From: Phocoena phocoena
Taxonomy: Eukaryota > Chordata > Mammalia > Artiodactyla > Phocoenidae
Reading direction: 5' to 3'
Length of the DNA stretch: 64,000 bases
Assembly (NCBI RefSeq): GCF_963924675.1
Contig: NC_089232.1
Coordinates: 46,850,522 to 46,914,521 of the forward strand
Shown here one piece after another: positions 11,331 through 22,870 of this stretch (its first letter is position 1; each line of letters starts with the position of its first letter). The translations under genes were made by a program, and so were the position numbers. The notes beneath the pieces are model-generated. The model did not search any database. It was not told the DNA's origin and was given only the letters and a program-made list of their open reading frames with translations.

Positions 11331-12712
11331 CATAATTAGGGCAACTGCTAGGCTCTGGTGGGGGTCCTCGGACTCCTAAGGGGATGGGAAGAGTCCCCAT
11401 ATGACCAGGTAGAACATGGGAGGGAATAAAAGTGGAGGAGGAATGGGATCAGTGCCCCTGATGGGGGACTGGGGAAGGGGAGGGGTTCCCATGCTCAGAG
11501 GGGCCCACCCATGGTGAGGAAATCAGCAGGTATGGAGAGGGACTTTTAGGGGTTTGGGGGATCAGAGGGGACTGCGGACAGCAACTCCCCTGCCTGCTCA
11601 GGACCTGGCAAGCCTACAGGGGTCCCGGAACTTAACCACCACCCCCTAGGGGCCCCTCACAGTGAACGGATCAGCAGGAACAGAGAGGGACCTTTGGGGG
11701 ATCAGGGGATTGGAGAGGAATGCAGCCAGCATCTCCCCTACCTGCTCAGGCCCCAGGGAGCCTGGTGAGTTGCTGGGCCTGAACCCCAAACTGTAGGGTC
11801 CCCTTATGATCACGTGGGTCTTGGGCCTGAGCCCTGCCCCAGCCAGGACCTCCTGGAAGACCTGAGTACTACCTCCTGGAAGTCCTGAGTACTGCCCGCC
11901 CCGCAAAAGGCCTCTGTGGGCCATGCAGGTTCTGGCCGTGAACCATGAACCCCACCTTCACCAAAACCTCCTCTGGCTGCACAAGTCCAGGTGGGCCAAG
12001 CGCTGCTCCCCTCCGAGGCCTCCTCTGCCCATGCTAGCCCATGTGGGCATGGCTGTGGAGGCCTGTGCCCCAGCTGGCCTGTCCAGGCACATGTGAGAGG
12101 AACAGACACTGGTGAGAGGAAAAGAGGGGCTGACACAGAGGGTCCAGAGACCTATCAAGAGGTCTTAGAGGCCTACTGGGGAAGTAGGCCTAGGCTATAG
12201 GAAGTGAACCTATAGCTATAGGAACCTATAGCTATAGGAAGTGAACCTATAGCTCACTGTGGGGGCAAGGACACAGAGGTGGCACCAGGGAATTTTAATT
12301 TTATTCTTTTTATTTATTTATTTAATTTTAATTTTATTTTTTTGCTGTTGTGGTTCTGTTTTGTTTTGTTGTTGCTGTTTCATTTTTATAGTTATTTTCT
12401 CTAATATATTTTTTTATTGCCACATTGCGTGGCTTGCAGGGTCTTTGTTCCCAGGCCAGGGGTCAGACATGAGCTCCTGTGGTGGGAACACTGAGTCCAG
12501 GCCGCTGGACTAACAGAAAACTTCAGGTCCCAGGGAATATTAATCTATGTGAAGTCTCCTGGAGGTCCTCATCTTGGCACCAACACCTGGCTCCACCGAT
12601 CTGCCTGCAAACTCCAGTGCTGGATTCCTCAGGCCAAGCAACCAGCAAGACAGGAACACAGCCCCAAACATCAAAAAAAAAAAAAAAGAGCTAACAGAAA
12701 GATATGTTACAG
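11331..12712 (+). promoter_or_regulatory. Probable L1 5' UTR (internal promoter region)
   Basis: This GC-rich stretch lies directly upstream of L1 ORF1 and has the G-rich, CpG-containing make-up expected of an L1 5' UTR, which carries the internal pol II promoter of the element. It contains a short tandem array around 12190-12260, a T-rich patch at 12290-12430 and an A run just before ORF1. The left boundary is a guess because I see no target duplication. Frames of 60-108 residues on both strands here are GC-rich artefacts. Confidence 0.6.
12190..12258. repeat. Short tandem repeat of GGAAGTGAACCTATAGCTATA
   Basis: The motif GAAGTGAACCTATAGCT occurs twice with an intervening partial copy (GGAACCTATAGCTATAGGAA), giving imperfect units of about 20 and 37 bp inside the probable L1 5' UTR. 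Confidence 0.8.
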
Positions 12713-13542
12713 ATGAAGGAGCAAGGTAAAAACCTACAAGATGGAATGAATGAAGAGGAAATACACAACCTACCTGAAAAAGAATTCAGAGTAATGATAG
12801 TAAAGATGATCCAAAATCTCGAAAATAGAATGGAGACAAGGACATAGAAGAACTTAAGAACAAACACAATAACTGAAATTAAAAATACACTACAAGGAAT
12901 CAAAGCAGAATAAATGAGACAGAAGAATGAATAAGTGAGCTGGAAGATAGAATGGTGGAAATAATTGCCACAGAGCAGAATAAACAAAAAAGAATGAAAA
13001 GAAATGAGGAGAGTCTCAGAGACCTCTGGGACAATATTAAATGCACTAACATTCAAATGATAAGGGGTCCCAGAAGAAGAAGAGAAAGAGAAAGTGTCTG
13101 AGAATATATTTGAAGAGAATACAGTCAAAAACTTCCCTAACATGGGAAAGGAAATAGCCACCCAAGTCCAGGAAGTGTGAGAGTCCCATACAGGATAAAC
13201 CCAAGGAGAAACACACCAAGACATATATTAATCAAACTAACAAAAATTAAATTCAAAGAAAAAATATTAAAAGCATTGAGGGGAAAGCAAAAAATACCAT
13301 ACAAGGGAATCCCCATAAGGTTATCAGCTGATTTTTCAGCAGAAACTCTGCAGGCCAGAAGGGAGTGGCAAGATATATTTTAAATAATGAAAGGGAAAAA
13401 CCTACAACCAAGATTACTCTACCCAGCAAGGATCTCATTCAGATTCAAGGGAGACAACAAAAGCTTTACAGACAAGTGAAAGCTAAGAAAATTCAGTACC
13501 ACCAAACCAGCTTTACAACAAATGCTAAAGGAACTTCTCTAG
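12713..13542 (+). pseudogene. L1 ORF1 (RNA-binding chaperone), broken
   Basis: L1 ORF1 encodes a trimeric RNA-binding protein that coats L1 RNA in the cytoplasm. The ATG at 12713 opens a frame beginning MKEQGKN, and the usual LLKELL-like end followed by TAG falls at 13540-13542. Between them the frame is broken: it stops soon after the N-terminal part, where a stretch of the coiled coil is missing near 12835, and further stops follow. Recognisable protein segments survive in different frames, such as NPRRNTPRHILIKL near 13195, from the conserved core, and the ADFSAETLQARREWQDIF block near 13330. It cannot make a functional protein. Confidence 0.9.
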
Positions 13543-13600
13543 GCAGGAAACACAAGAGAAGAAAAAGACCTACAAAAACAAACCCAAAACAATAAAGAAA

Positions 13601-16600
13601 ATGGTATTAGGAACATACATATCAATAATTACCTTAAATGTAAACAGATTAAATGCTCCAACCAAAAGACAGACGGGCTGAATGGATACAAAAACAAGAC
13701 CCATATATATGCTGTCTACAAGAGACCCACTTCAGACCTAGGGACACATACAGACTGAAAGTGAGGGAATGGAAAAAGATACTCCATGCAAATGGAAATC
13801 CAAATAAAGCTGGAGTAGCAGTACTCATATCAGATAAAATAGACTTTAAAATAAACACTGTTACAAGAGACAAGGAAGGACACTACATAATGATCAAGGG
13901 ATTAATCCAGGAAGAAGACATAAAAATTGTAAATATTTTTGCACCCAACATTGGGGCACCTCAATACATAAGGCAAATGCTAACAACCATAAAAGGGGAA
14001 ATTGACAGTCACACAATAATAGTGGGGGACTTAACACCCCACTTACTCCAATGGACAGATCATCCATACAGAAATAAATAAGGAAACACTAGCTTTAAAT
14101 GACACAATAGACCAGATAGACTTAATTGATATTTATAGGACATTCCACCCAAAAACAACAGAATACAGTTTCTTCTCAAGTGCACGAGGAACATCCTCCA
14201 GGATATATCACATCTTGGGTTACAAATCATGCCTCGACAAATTTAAGAATACTGAGATCATATCAAGCATCTTTTCTGACCAAAACACTATGAGATTAGA
14301 AGTCAATTACAGGAAAAAAACTATAAAAAACACATACACATGGAGGCTAAACAATACACTGTTAAATAAGCAAGAGATCACTGAAGAAATCAAATAGGAT
14401 ATCAAAAAATATATAGAAACAAATAACAAAGAAAACACGACAAACCAGAACCTATGGGATGCAGCAAAAGAAGTCCTAAGACGGAGGTTTATAGCAATTC
14501 AATCCCACTTCAAGATACAAGAAAAATCTCAAATAAACAACCTAAACCTACACCTAAAGCACTAGAGAAAGAAGAACAAACAAAACCCAAAGTTAGTAGA
14601 AGAAAAGAAATCATAGCAGAAATAAATGAAATAGAAACAAAGAAAACAATAGCAAAAATCAATGAAAATAAAAGGTGGTTTTTTGAGAAGATAAACAAAA
14701 TTAATAAACCTTTAGCCAGAGTTATCAAGAAAAAAAGGGAGGAGATTCAAATCAATAAAATTAAAAATGAGAAATTACAATTGACACTGCAGAAATACAA
14801 ACGATAAGAGACTACTAGAAGCAGCTATAAGCCAATAAAATGGACAACCTAAAAGAAATGGACAAATTCTTAGAAAGGTACAATCTCCCAAGACTGAACC
14901 AGGAAGAAATAGAAAATATAAACAGACCAATCACAAGCAATGAAATTGAAACTGCAATTAAAAATCTTCCAACAAACAAAAGTCCAGGACCAGATGGCTT
15001 CACAGGTGAATTCTATCAAACATTTAGAGAAGAGCTAACACCCATCCTTCTCAAACTCTTCCAAAACATTGCAGAGGAAGGAATACTCCCAAGCTCATTC
15101 TACGAGGCCACCATCACCCTGATACCAAAACCAAACAAATATATCACAAAAATAGAAAATTACAGGCCAATATCACTGTTGAACATACATGCAAAAATCC
15201 TCAACAAAATACTAGCAAACAGAATCTAACAACACATTAACAGGATCATATATATGATCAAGTGGGATTTATCACAGGGATGAAAGACTTCTTCAATATA
15301 CACAAATCAATGTGATACACCATATTAAACAATTAAAGAATAAAAACCATATGATCATCTCAATAGATGCAGAGAAAGCTTCTGACAAAATTCAGCACCA
15401 ACTTATGAGAAAAACTCTCCAGAAAAGTGGGCATAGAGGGAACCTACCTCAACATAATAAAGGTCATATATGACAAACCCACAGCAAACATCATTCTCAA
15501 TGGTGAAAAACTGAAAGCATTTCCTCTAAGATCAGGAATAAGACAAGGTTGTCCACTCTCACCAGTATTATTCAACATGGTTTTGGAAGTCCTAGCCACA
15601 GCAATCAGAGAAGACAAAGAAATAAAAGGCATCCAAACTGTAAAAGAGGAAATAAAACTGTCACTGTTTGCAGATGACATACTACACATAGAAAATCTTA
15701 AAGATGCCACCAGAAAACTACTAGAGCTAATCAATGAATTTGGTAAAGTTGCAGGATACAAAATTAATGCACAGAAATCTCTTGCATTCCTTTACACTAG
15801 CAACGAAAGATCAGAAAGAGAAATTAAGGAATCAATTCCATTCACCATTTCAACAAAAAGAGTAAAATACCTAGGAATAAACCTACCTAAAGAGGTAAAA
15901 GACCTGTACTCAGGAAAGTATAAGACACTGATAAAAGAAATCAAAGATGACACTAACCCATGGAGAGACATACCACATTCTTGGATTGGAAGACTCGATA
16001 TTGTGAAAATGACTATAGAATCAATCTAGTATAGCCTACAGATTCAATATAATCCCTATAAAATTACCAATGGCATTTTTCACAGAACTAGAACAAAAAA
16101 TTTTACAATTTGTATGGAAACACAAAAGATCCCAAATAGCCAAAGCAATCTTGAGAAAGAAAAACGGAGCTGAAGGAATCAGGCTCCCTGACCTCAGACT
16201 ATACTACAAAGCTACAGTAATCAAGACAGTATGGTACTGGCACAAAAACAGAAATATAAATCGATGGAACAGGATAGAAGCCCAGAGATAAATGCACACA
16301 CATATGGTCACCTTATCTTTGATAAAGTAGGCAAGAATATACAGTGGAGAAAAGACAGACTTTTCAATAAGTGGTGCTGGGAAAACTGGACAGCTACATG
16401 TGAAAGACTGAAATTAGAACACTCCCTAACACCATACACAAAAACAAACTCAAAATAGATTAAAGACCTAAATGTGAGACCGGACACTGTAAAACTCTTA
16501 GAGGAAAACATAGGAAGAACACTGTTTGACATAAATCATAGCAAGTTCTTTGTTGACCCACCTCCTACAGTAATGAAAATAAAAACAAAAATAAACAGAT

Positions 16601-17373
16601 TGGACCTAATTAAACTTAAATGCTTTTGCATGGCAGGAAAAAAAAAAAACATAAGCAAGACAAAAACACAACCATCAGAATGGGAAAAAATATTTGCAAA
16701 TGAAGCAACTGACAAGGGATTAATCTCCAAAATATATAAACAGCCCATGCAGCCTAATATCAAAACAAACAACCCAATGAAAAAATGAGCGGAAGACCTA
16801 AATAGACATTTCTCCAAAGAACACATACAGATGGCCATGAGGCACATGAAAAGAGGCTCAACATCACTAATTATTAGAGAAATGCAAATCAAAACTACAA
16901 TGAGGTATCACCTCACAGTGGTCAGAATGGCCATCATCAAAAAGTATACAAACAATTAATGCTAGAGAGGGTATGGAGAAAAGGGAACCCTCTTGCACTG
17001 TTGGTGGGAATGTAAATTGATACAGCCACTATGAAGAACATTATGGAGGTTCCTTAAAAAACTAAAAATAGAACTACCATACGACCCAGGAATCCCACTA
17101 CTGGGCATATACCCAGAGAAAAGCATAATTCAAAAAGGCACATGTACTCCAATGTTCATTGCAGCACTATTTACAATAGCTAGGATACGGAAGCAACCTA
17201 AATGTCCACTGACAGATGACTGGATAAAGAAGATGTTGTACATATATACAATGGAATATTACTCAGCCATAAAAAGGAATGAAATTGAGTTATTTGTGGT
17301 GAGGTGGATGGACCTAGAGTCTGTCATACAGAGTGAAGTAATCAGAAAGAGAAAAAGAAATATCATGTATTAA
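13601..17373 (+). pseudogene. L1 ORF2 (endonuclease-reverse transcriptase), broken
   Basis: L1 ORF2 nicks target DNA and reverse-transcribes L1 RNA at the nick. A start consistent with the family lies at 13601 (MVLGTYISIITLNVN). The N-terminal endonuclease region includes QDPYICCLQETHF near 13705 and NIFAPNIGAPQYIRQML near 13935. The RT region includes [17 protein letters not shown] near 14980, [12 protein letters not shown] near 15540 and the catalytic LFADD near 15666. The C-terminal part runs through [21 protein letters not shown] to a stop at 17373. At least five frame changes and several stops break it, so it is dead although its catalytic motif is intact. It closely resembles the antisense L1 at 55-59.8 kb. 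Confidence 0.93.
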
Positions 17374-17725
17374 TGCATATATGTGGAATCTAGAAAAATG
17401 GTACAGATGAACATATTTGTAGGGCACAAATATTCAGAGGTAGAGAATGGGTGTGTGGACACATGGTGGGGGAGTGGGATGAATTGGGAGATTGGGACTG
17501 ACATATATACACTACCATGTGTAAAACAGATAGCTAGTGGGAACCTGCTGTACAGTTCAGGGAGCTCACCTTGGTGCTCTGTGGTGACCTAGATGGGTGG
17601 GATGGGGGAGGGGAGGGAAGTTCAAGAGGGAGGGGATATATGTATACATATAGCTGATTCACTTCATTGTACAGAAGAAACTAGCACAATATTGTAAAGC
17701 AACTATACCTGAATTTTAAGAAAAA
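17374..17725 (+). mobile_element. L1 3' UTR of the same element
   Basis: The 3' UTR follows ORF2 with the usual G-rich tract (GGGTGGGATGGGGGAGGGGAGG near 17595), then GTATACATATAGCTGATTCA and the terminal block ATTGTAAAGCAACTATACCTG. Only a weak A-rich tail remains, so the poly(A) has decayed. With the 5' UTR and both ORFs the whole element spans about 6.4 kb, close to full length. Confidence 0.85.
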
Positions 17726-19145
17726 GAGATGAATGTAGAAAAATAAAGCCAAATGATCAAGAGCAACAATGTGGAACAGACTGGAAAGTGGAGTTTATTT
17801 TTGCAGCCATTCTTTGATCCTCTATTTTCAATATCTTTGCCTCCCCGATGGAATATCTCATCATTTTCTGTCAGTTCCACTCTGTGCCATGGCTCAAATA
17901 ACATAGTTTTCCTCCAGCTGACCTGCAATACCTGTCAGTCTAAGCCATAGGAGATGACCACTTAAGACCTTAACTTGTTTTTCAGCTTCTTATATTAAAT
18001 CATTTGATAAGTCTATACAGAACTTATACTCAGCTGTATATTTAAAAAGTAAATCAGATAATTTTTCTATTCTGCTTGAAACTTTCCAACAGTTGTTAAT
18101 TGCCTTTTTATGGCTTGTAAGGTCTTACTTCTGTGTGATTTTACTTCTGTCTTCCCCTTTTCATTTTTTTTATATTTCATTCCTTACTCTCTGACTTCAT
18201 TGTATGTGAGCCACACCTGACATTTTCTCTTCCTCAAATATGCCCTTCCCAACACAATATCTTTGCATTTGTTCATTACTTTGCAGTTCTTTTATCAGCT
18301 CTTCAAATGACTGACATTAGCACCTTTCTTCAGCTTTCTGATCAAATATCAGCTTTTCAAAAAGCCCTCTCTGGCCAGCCTTTCACAATAAGCTCCTAAC
18401 ACTCACATTTTATTCTCTACCACTTAAGTTACTTCCTTATATCATTCATCTCAACCTGCAATGTGACGGATTCTATAGATTGGTCCACTCATCTACCATT
18501 CTACCCTCCTTCTAGGTTGCCTTCCTATACCACAGAGACTGGTAAGCTAAAAATCTATACTTCCTGGACTCCTTTACACTAGGATTCTAGATGAAACTAA
18601 GGGTTATGTGACATTTGGAAAGTAGAAGTAAGGCACAGGCTATACCTTCTTGCTGCTTTTGTTGACAAGCAAGGTTGTAGAGCTGAGAATGCCAAGACAC
18701 TACTGAAAAGACTGAACTTTTGTTTCAGTGTATATACTCTTTACTATCATGAATGTTAGAGGCAATAGTAGTGCAAAACTAGCTTCCTGAGTTTAGCTGA
18801 GCAACACTGGAGTGTTCTTGAACACAAGAGTACCAGTGGCTGGCCTCTGACTTTCATTTATTCAGCCTTTCAACCTTTTTTGTTTTCCATTTCTCTATGA
18901 AATCTCTGTCTCAAACCTCTTCTGACTAAAGCACCTAGAGTGTTTTCCTTAACTGCACTGAATTCTAATCAATTATTTATTTATTTGTTTGTTTGCTATT
19001 TATTTTTTCTCTGCCCTTACTAGAATGTAAGCTCAAAGCGGACAAGGACATATGTTATTCAGCACTGTACAACTATTTAACACCGAAACAATTCTTGGCA
19101 CAGAGTAAGGGCTAATGAATATTGATGGAACCCTTGAGTGAATAA
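17726..19145 (+). mobile_element. Fragmented sense L2 3' region with an insertion-like block
   Basis: Positions about 18230-18450 resemble sense L2 (TTCTGATCAAATATCAGCTTTTC, AAAAAGCCCTCTCTGGCCAG). Positions 18960-19145 give the L2 3' end (ACTAGAATGTAAGCTC, TTGGCACAGAGTAAGGGCTAAT). Between them, 18470-18890 is a different block with the flavour of an old non-autonomous element (CAAGACACTACTGAAAAGACTG), family not assigned. Positions 17726-18230 show nothing definite. No coding sequence is recognised. Confidence 0.55.
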
Positions 19146-20660
19146 GTTAACATAAAACCAAATTTAACTTGTTCAACAAATAGGTTAAAGGTATTTAGAC
19201 TATAATATTTTTGGTGCTGATCTTCTTTGTGTATTTATTTTGGACTTACGTGGCTTTAGGGAAAGAAACTATGTTAGAAACCAGGATTATGACACCCATG
19301 TTTTTGCTTTTCAGGGTACATAAATGTTAACAGTTTCTATTGAATAGGTTTTCATTTGTGTCAACGAATCCCAGTGAAAAAATATGAGAGCTGGATTAGA
19401 AGCTTTCATCCATAGCAATAGCTTTCAATGAATTTATTGCTTTTCTGACAATCTGCATATTCATCCTGGTGAATAAAATCCTATTTTCATAACTTGTGTT
19501 TTGCATGAGGAATCTGGAAATAGCATACATATTGGCTGTGTTTGAAGCTTCTCAGTTGCTCTGGCTCAGGCATATAGCCTTTCTTCACTTCCAAATGTGC
19601 TTTCCTCTCCTCTCCTCTCCTCTTCTCTTTTCTCCTTTTTTTTTTTTTTGAATATGCATTAATATCACACAACAGGCTGATGAATGCAGCTTACAATATT
19701 ATCATTCACAGAAATGAGTCAGCAACTTTATGCCATAAGGGAGCTTTAGATGTTTTGAAATACTTGACTTCAGATGGAAAGAGCCCCTCCAATCAAATTG
19801 GAATTGCTGTTTATGTTACTCTTCTCTCTGACCTGCAGTACTTAATCAGGTCACAAAGTCCTCTTATCTTCTTTCTTCTTCTGCGTATTTAAAACTGCTG
19901 CAGTGCCTATCACTAATGGGTAGATTCTATGGGGTTGCGAGCTGCTGCTGTTAATGGATACACTTAAAAAGGTTCTGTTTTCTTAACTGTTTCTTTCCTT
20001 TTTTAAAAGTAATATGTAACTTTCTAATTTCTACATAGATAATACACATTTTTAACTAGTTCCCCTCAAAAAAATTATAGATAAAGAAAAACCTACCATG
20101 TTAGACTATTCCAAAAGCTGCTTTAAAAAGGGAAAACAAAACACTTTTCTTTTTCCTAAGGCAATTTTGGGAGCTCTGAAGCAAAGAGCAACTTTAGCCA
20201 ATAAAAACTGATTCTCTCAAGTGCAGGAGGAAAATGTGACTCATTGCAGCAGAGGAGGGAGCTAGAAGCCAGAGCAGTGATGTTGCCTGCTTCCATTGGG
20301 TTTCATGAGTTCATGCAGTGCCCTTGTGATGAGCCACATTCAGCGTGCAAACAGCTGAAGAGGCACGTGAGTGTGCATGTTGATGAGCGTGACCACTTAC
20401 CATTCACCAACCACAGCCTGCTCCTTCAGATCTTCTTTTATGTTGAGAGAAGAGAGAACACAAGAATATGTGTTTAGGAGTTCTCTGTTTATTTATGTGG
20501 GAAGAAACAGAGAAGGGAAATTGGCTGGGGGATTGAAATAAACCAACAAACCAAAGAAGAGCTAAAGGAGAGCAAAAGAGAAATGGGCAGAACTTGAGGA
20601 AGGACATTTTTCAAACGCTGATGAAATTTTCTATGTTCTTTGTTCAGAGAAACAAAGCAA
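19146..20660. other. Low-repeat block, candidate conserved noncoding DNA
   Basis: Unlike most of the window, this stretch (especially 19380-19600 and 19660-20480) shows no transposon I can recognise. It has balanced base composition and contains homeodomain-like and E-box-like words. A C/T tract lies at 19599-19649. A 77-residue plus-strand frame at 20244-20477 starts MQQRRELEARAVMLPASIG but has no recognised domain. The block could be unique noncoding sequence, a regulatory element or an exon of a noncoding RNA, and nothing here decides between them. Confidence 0.35.
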
Positions 20661-20776
20661 GTGGGCTAATTTGGCATTGCTAGTAAGGAAGAAATAGAAG
20701 AAACAAGAAGTGGGTTCTGCTGGTATATCTCTTAATACAGAGTATCAGAGAGAATGATTTTTATCAATTCTGTCCA

Positions 20777-20829
20777 TTTCCTTCCTCCCTTCCTTTCCTC
20801 TCTCCTTCTTTCCTTCCTTTCTTTCTTTC
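20777..20829. repeat. (TTCC)n-rich polypyrimidine tract
   Basis: Almost pure C/T with TTCC and TTTC units. It generates a Ser/Leu/Phe frame that is not a gene. Confidence 0.85.
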
Positions 20830-21021
20830 AATTACTGAACTGCATTCTAGAAAGTATATGGCCTAGCCCTCTGCCTCTGCATATAAAGATTCAGACACTC
20901 CTTAAAAAATTAAATGACCTGCTAAAGATAGCATTATCATTTCCTATAAAAGTTGGAAATATAACTCAGACTCCCTAACTTCCATTCCAGTGCTCATTTC
21001 TCTATACCATCCAATATTATA

Positions 21022-21046
21022 ATGATGATGATGATGATGATGATGA
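21022..21046. repeat. (ATG)8 trinucleotide microsatellite
   Basis: Eight uninterrupted ATG units in anonymous sequence. Likely length-polymorphic. Confidence 0.95.
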
Positions 21047-22389
21047 ATAGTAGTTATCTTTATGGAACTCAAGCATCCTTGAGCATTAACTGTAACAATA
21101 TTTTCCTAAAGTTTAACATTGTGTAAAAGGCATGATTGATTTTGATAAAACATGTTGTAAAGAAACTTTTAAATTTAAAGTATTTAAAGTTTTTAAATTT
21201 TGAATTAAAGTATTTAAAGTATAAATTTAAATTAAGTATTAAATTGCAATGAAATATTACAAAGTTATATTTTCTGTTGTCAGGAACTCAGAGTTAGCCC
21301 ATATGTAACCAAGATCAAACAACAAGTTCTTAATCATTTGAATTAAAATCCATTTCATGTCCGATATTTCTGAAGTGCAAAAGGAAGGAGAGAACTGCTG
21401 TGACCTTTTAAATTTCCTGCTAAGAGGCCATGACTAGTCCCAATAACTGAGGTTTTTGGTAACATTGAAGGATATAGTAGATTTCAGACATAAAGAATGA
21501 AGAATGTGGCAATAAAAGGAAGTGCCTTGTATCATGCTACTGGAGATCTTTATGTAGTTACAAAAATTTTGCTAGAAAATAATGACTAATCTCTAAAAAA
21601 ATTAGGTGATTAAAGTGGCATATGAAAGCAATGATCTTGGTATCCCAGGTCAAAAAATATTTCCACTTGAAATATACAAATAACTGAAAATGAATTTTGT
21701 TAAGGAAAAATTCAATCCAAAAATGTGAGTTAATATCCAATACTTCAATTTACATGGTGTAACCCTAACAAGAAACATCTCAACATTTTAAAAAATTCAT
21801 AAAAATTGATAAATGTATCAAAAAGAAATGCCAGGAAAGATTTTCAAAAATCATGTAATCCAGACCCTTAATTTGGTAAGATAGAGAGTAAAATATATCA
21901 CGAAGATGTTAATTGACTTAATTTCTGAAAATAATTGTTTTCAAAAGTCAAGCTAGAAACCAAGTCACCTGTTTTCTCAGCAATATTAGTTACCAAACAG
22001 TAGGAAGAATAATTCTGGAGAGTCACAGATTCATTGCAAGTGGTCTGTTGATCCATACATACTATAAGCTTTGTCTATAGGCCTGGATAATAAGCTTTAT
22101 TTAAATATATACTATATTTCATAGACAGATAATTAGTGTAATTAACACCAAAGCATTTTGATTTAACAGTAGTTTTTCTCATACTTTTAAAGTCCATTAA
22201 GAATCAGTACATTTCCCAATCCAATTATTATTGTTATTGGATGTCTATTATTATTATTATTTGGATGTCTCTTATTATTTGGATGTCTCTCAATAGTTTT
22301 GACATTTAAAAGGGTCCTCCCTCATATTTGAGAATACTGAGAAATATGTTCTATCCCATGAATGATTTATCCCTAACAAGTCAGAATTT

Positions 22390-22870
22390 AATGTTAAAAT
22401 TTATTGCTGAATAATATTCTATTCTATAGATATATCACATTTTATTTATCCATTTCCATCAGTTGATGACGATTTGGGTTGCTTCCACTTTTTCCCTGTT
22501 ATGAACATGTTGTTTAGAAAATTTGTGTACCAGCCTATGTGTGGACATATGTTTTCATTTCTCTTGGGTACATATCTAGGAGTGGAATTGCTGGGTCACA
22601 TTGGACTTATGTTTAATCTTTTGAGGAACTGCAAAATTATTTTCCAAAACAGCTGTACTACATTGCATTTCTGCCACCATTGTATTAGGTTTTCAATTTC
22701 TCTACATCTTTGCCAGTACTTATCATTACCTGTCTTTTTGATTATAACCATCCTAGTGGGTATGAAGTGGTGTCTTATTGCAATTTTGATTCACAATAGC
22801 CTAATGGCTAATGATGTTGAGGATCTTTTTGTATTCTTATTGGCTGTTTGTATATATTCTTTGGATATAT
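22390..22870 (-). mobile_element. Old L1 ORF2 3'-end fragment, antisense
   Basis: The plus strand reads as the reverse complement of the L1 ORF2 C-terminus: CTGAATAATATTCTATTC, GTTGATGACGATTTGGGTTGC, GGAGTGGAATTGCTGGGTCAC and CTGCCACCATTGTATTAGG. Divergence is high and the piece is truncated at both ends. The 152-residue plus-strand frame at 22474-22932 is the wrong-strand reading of this fragment, not a membrane protein gene. Confidence 0.85.

Larger units (their letters stand above)
20661..22389. other. Anonymous AT-rich sequence with microsatellites
   Basis: It contains a (TTCC)n-rich tract at 20777-20829, an (ATG)n run at 21022-21046, an AT-rich stretch of TTTAAAGTATTTAAA-like words at 21165-21240 and a broken ATT repeat at 22225-22280. 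No gene or clear transposon is recognised. Confidence 0.55.

Noticed and set aside
11646..12200. Overlapping GC-rich frames of 66-108 residues on both strands, looking like a CpG-island gene
   Set aside because: They sit in the GC-rich 5' UTR of the full-length L1 immediately upstream of ORF1, with no splice structure or known domain.
12691..13224. A 177-residue minus-strand frame rich in Phe, Ser and Ile
   Set aside because: It lies opposite L1 ORF1; the A-rich coding strand of L1 commonly leaves long Phe/Ser-rich antisense frames.
20244..20477. A 77-residue frame that could be a small first exon
   Set aside because: No domain, no recognisable splice partner and no family resemblance; kept only as part of the low-repeat block.
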